A stretch of 64,000 nucleotides of DNA, taken from positions 21,350,346 through 21,414,345 of the forward strand of contig NC_052667.1 of NCBI RefSeq assembly GCF_016802725.1, given 5' to 3'. The position numbers were made by a program, and so were the translations under genes. Source of the stretch: Solenopsis invicta (taxonomy: Eukaryota > Arthropoda > Insecta > Hymenoptera > Formicidae). Shown piece by piece: positions 60,901 through 64,000 of this stretch. The notes beneath the pieces were generated by a model. It was not told where the DNA came from. It saw only the letters and a program-made list of their open reading frames with translations, and made no database searches. How positions within the stretch are numbered: position 1 is the first letter of the stretch; every line of letters starts with the position of its first letter.

Positions 60901-61814
60901 ACTCAAATTAATTTTTCATTATTTTTCATATCATATTCTTGCGTCTCAATAACATTTACGTTATTTGATTTTAATAAACAATGAAAATATAATTGTTAAT
61001 TGTAATTAGTACATGCGTACTAATTATCATAATAAAACACTCGCGCAGAACTTTGCTTGGAACTCATATAATAATGTTGATCGTACGTGTTAAACATCTA
61101 AATTAACAAAAACTTCAAAGCTCAATGTAAAACACATTAACCCTTTAAGTATAGGTGCACATATACGATAAATGACATCTAATTTATTTATTGAATAATT
61201 AATTCTAATTAGTTCTAATGTAATTTATCTATTAAATAATTCATAAATAAGTCAGAGAAAAATATTTTAGTAAAAATTCTGGAAGTATGTGTTATACAAC
61301 CAGTCGGATTTTAAGCTTAATATATGACGCTAAGCATCGCACTGTTTCATACTCAAAAGTTTAATATGTGTTCTGCTCTAGATCGTTAATGATTTCAACA
61401 TGGTACCGCGAGTATAGATAGCTTCCACAATATTCTCGTAGCGCATACTTGGCTCGTATATTCGTGAGTTCTCATATATAAACGCATATTTATTGTTGCA
61501 TATGTCGAAGATTAGGAACTCTTTTGTTTCCTCGTTCCATCATCAATTGCTCATCATTTCTATACATTATTAGTCATAAAACACATGCTTGTTTTAACAA
61601 GCTTCGAATGCTCGTCGCGCAATGGGTTGTAAAACATTTGAAATAATTCAATAACTATCGTAGAAACACGAGAATTTGATGAGAAAGTAATCTCCGCGAT
61701 CGATTGCCTCATTTTATAATTAAGAGACATAAATAAAAACTGAGCTTCAGCTTTTGTTATCTTGCACCATTTCAAATATATATTATTTTTAAAAATTTTT
61801 GCTTTCACTTTTCC
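57924..61814. other. Long, mostly AT-rich non-coding stretch
   Basis: An interrupted (GA)n tract lies at 58,016-58,056. AT-rich at 58,230-59,330 with a 13-bp hairpin at 58,793-58,836. A CpG-richer part at 59,330-59,720 has an 8-bp stem AGAGTTAT/ATAACTCT at 59,573-59,592. AT-rich from 60,000 on, with a palindrome GCTTGTT-TT-AACAAGC at 61,587-61,602. Confidence 0.5.
58793..58836. repeat. Perfect 13-bp stem with 18-base A-rich loop
   Basis: TTTTATACTCTTT at 58,793-58,805 pairs exactly with 58,824-58,836. Confidence 0.9.
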
Positions 61815-62159
61815 TCAAATATTTATTACATTATCACTTGCAGAAACATGTATACATGACGTATAAATGTATGTAAGTGTCCGCAATGTATCGAGTTCGG
61901 TTTGTGGATTTGCTAAACCCAAATGACTATGCGAATCAGTCATCCCTGTGGAGCAATCGATCGTGAGAAAACCAGGGATTCGTGTCGCCCTCTCTCTGCG
62001 GTGGTAGGCAACGGAGCAGGAAGGGGTGCTCAGCTGGAAGTCGCGTAGAGTGGCCTTGAACCACCACCGGATATCCTGCGCAACGTCATCGTCCGTCGAC
62101 AAAGACGTTGACCTCGGGATATATTTTCTCCGGAGCCGTGCAAGCTGCCAAGCGTGCAT
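61815..62159 (-). CDS. Possible exon or short ORF, unrecognised protein
   Basis: An ATG-initiated frame of 114 codons fills an isolated GC-richer island (about 61,880-62,160) in a long AT-rich stretch. Amino-acid use is ordinary rather than arginine-dominated. It includes the stretch DDDVAQDIRWWFKATLRDF and a final S-D-N-V-I-N-I. AATAAA overlaps the stop region on this strand and could be a polyadenylation signal. I recognise no domain, signal peptide or membrane segment. The nearest supporting context is another open minus-strand island 500 bp upstream at 62,671-62,877. It may be a real small gene, a terminal exon, or chance. Confidence 0.2.
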   Translation of the reverse strand: MHAWQLARLRRKYIPRSTSLSTDDDVAQDIRWWFKATLRDFQLSTPSCSVAYHRRERATRIPGFLTIDCSTGMTDSHSHLGLANPQTELDTLRTLTYIYTSCIHVSASDNVINI

Positions 62160-62670
62160 CGTATATTTAATGCTCGGTTAATCACATGAATGTTATATAT
62201 TTATATTCTCTTGAGTATCTTTTACAGTAATCTGTTCAACATTTTCTTCAAAAACGCTTGTAATAACGCATTTTGATTACTATCAGCAGAAATCTTATTA
62301 AAAGAGATATATAATTGAAAAAGCAAAAAAGAATACCACTTTAAAAGATTCATTTCATAATTGGCTGAAATTTTATTTTTTCTAAACGGCTAAGTAATAT
62401 ACGATTGAGATCGATACCAATTTAAATTCTTGAAAGCAAGCAGGTTCAGATATATTATTTGCCGAAAGGTCCGAATAATAATGCAAATAATTTGACCTAT
62501 TTTTAATATTTTATACAACTCTGTTCTGGGTGTATTGATATTTTTTTTATTAAGAGAAATATATTTATGTATATTTTAGGGAATTGTTATATTTATAGAT
62601 GTGATTTAGTGTTGATTCACAAACTTAACAAATTAATGCTTTATTGGCTCCATTTGTTATGAAAATTTCA
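62160..62670. other. AT-rich spacer between two GC-richer islands
   Basis: Almost wholly A/T. If the flanking minus-strand frames were exons of one gene this would be its intron, but I see no clear donor-acceptor pair. Confidence 0.45.
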
Positions 62671-62877
62671 TCAAGTTTTGCGAAGGAAATCTATAATTTT
62701 GTATTGTTCAATGAAGCCTGAAGTTGATGAACACTGAATGATAAGGGGTTCCGAGCTTTCCTCAGGGGTGGCGCCACGAGATGCAAGCTCCAAAGCTTTC
62801 GCTGCAAGCACAGCTTCAGCATCAGAGATGCTGCCGTCTACCGGACGTTGGAGTGCGGCTCTCCGAATAAGCGCTGG
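62671..62877 (-). pseudogene. Possible coding remnant or exon, unrecognised
   Basis: On the minus strand 69 codons stay open from after a TAA at 62,878-62,880 to a TGA at 62,671. The translation has a strongly protein-like part: AALQRPVDGSISDAEAVLAA, continuing with a helix-like, alanine- and glutamate-rich stretch and ending in IDFLRKT. The same frame continues upstream of the TAA (EGNVRDVAGNIGHC), so a stop within a once longer frame is possible. Alternatively an intron ends at the weak acceptor AACCAG. The complementary + frame is also open (47 codons) and the segment contains a CAGCATC/GATGCTG hairpin, so chance remains quite possible. I do not recognise the family. Confidence 0.2.
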
Positions 62878-62880
62878 TTA

Positions 62881-64000
62881 ACAATGACCAATATTTCCGG
62901 CCACGTCACGAACGTTACCTTCAGTCGAGTGAATCATTTTTCTACATTTAAAGGATAAAATAATAAAATTGATACAAAAAAGGCTAATTCATCAGTTTTT
63001 ATCGAGACGTCGCAATGTCTGATGCATCTCAATTAATATCATCAATTAAAAAAAAATATCTCGCATACAAGAAAGCAGGCAACCTAAAATTGTGCTTGTG
63101 CCACGATTTTCTCTACCTATTTTTTTTTTCAATCACGTAGAAGTTTCCATTTGCGCAAATTGTCCGCTATATCGATCTTGAACTGGTATTTAAACGCGGA
63201 CGTCTCTAATCCGGTCGCTTTTCGACAATGTGCCGCTTTTTAATCGTTCACCGATGGACGAAACACAGCCTGTACAACGTGGGTGGTGAGATTTATTCGC
63301 ATTTATTCTGCCGTCCGATCGCCTTGATCTTACGCTTCAAAAGACCCCGCTTTGCTCGAGCGGCGAGCGCTTTGCAATTATAAAAAGGTCCGCCCTCCTT
63401 TCGCCCTAGCCCCTTCAGTCCCACCCTTTCCCCACTTAGTACTTTCGTTTTTTTTCTCCCTTCCTTCTCTTTTTGTCTCCCTTTCTCTGTCTTTCCTTCG
63501 CGACGACAAGCGCAGAGCGAGCAATTGCTCGAGGATGGAAAACCGTTCGGTGTACGGCGGCGGAAGCGACGGAAGGGACGGGAGGGAATTAAAGGGAGAA
63601 AGGGTTGCTGAACTTCTAGCCCCGTTCCTTCTTCGTTATCTGTTTGGGCCGGACGCGCAGGCTTTTTAATTACGCGGCTAACTAATGAGCGAAATTCCTT
63701 ACTTTCGAATCGCGAGGATGCAAGGTGGTACCCGTGCGATTAATTCGGCATACCGAGGATGCAACTGTTCCAAAAGGAGAGCACGGAGTAATTTGTCTTT
63801 TCGCTCCTCTTTCTCTTTTATAATAAAAAAAAGAGGCGACACGAAAAATCGTGACGTCGGTATTTTGATAGTTGGCGATAGTTCATTAATTTTTTTTATA
63901 AATGTGTTAGAAATATAATCTGCAGAGTTAAAATAGTATTATCAAGGATTTATCGCTTTTAATTAACATTTAAAAAATTAAAAAAATGAAAAAGTAGTAA
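62881..64000. other. Non-coding stretch to the window end
   Basis: AT-rich to 63,180, CpG-rich and pyrimidine-rich at 63,200-63,670, AT-rich at the end. A 105-codon + frame at 63,352-63,669 is dominated by the pyrimidine tract and is not a credible gene. Confidence 0.5.

Noticed and set aside
61137..61149. TTAACCCTTTAAG, resembling a piggyBac-type transposon end with TTAA target
   Set aside because: No matching inverted end with TTAA was found at a plausible distance, and the motif is short.

Overview
The window looks like nuclear DNA of an insect, most probably a hymenopteran and ant-like. This is inferred from style, not from any recognised gene. CpG-rich stretches that are not CpG-depleted alternate every few hundred bases with very AT-rich stretches. 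(CT)n/(GA)n microsatellites are frequent. There are no operons, and the open frames are short, arginine/serine-rich and overlap on both strands, as expected by chance in CpG-rich DNA. I recognise no protein-coding gene and no rRNA, tRNA or CRISPR array, so the whole 64 kb is best read as intronic or intergenic sequence.

The strongest functional signal is at 27,501-27,535. A branch-point-like CTAAC and a pyrimidine tract lead into CAG, followed directly by GTAAGT. This juxtaposed acceptor and donor is the form of a recursive splice site (ratchet point) in a very long intron. If it is used, the window, or much of it, lies inside a long + strand intron whose exons may be outside.

Mobile and dispersed repeats are few but clear. 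A complete non-autonomous DNA transposon lies at 37,481-38,011, with terminal inverted repeats of about 135-150 bp and a perfect 9-bp target duplication, consistent with a Mutator-like MITE. A foldback element lies at about 35,311-35,554. Repeat family A has inverted copies at about 1,583-1,806 and 49,777-49,970, with possible fragments at 606-746. Repeat family B has same-strand copies at about 18,400-19,225 and 41,225-41,640. No transposase or reverse transcriptase frame was seen.

Structured sequences include two hairpins of pre-miRNA size (9,455-9,532 and 15,944-16,004), an 11-bp inverted repeat enclosing a second hairpin (47,531-47,609), paired hairpins 270 bp before the ratchet-like site (27,196-27,255), a GC-rich hairpin 30 bp before a splice-donor consensus (36,591-36,626), and several perfect short palindromes.

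Possible but unproven exons are minus-strand open stretches in isolated GC-rich islands of the AT-rich right end (61,815-62,159 and 62,671-62,877), and a + strand segment behind a good acceptor at 57,704. None matches a family I know. The remaining long stretches are listed with what can be seen in them.
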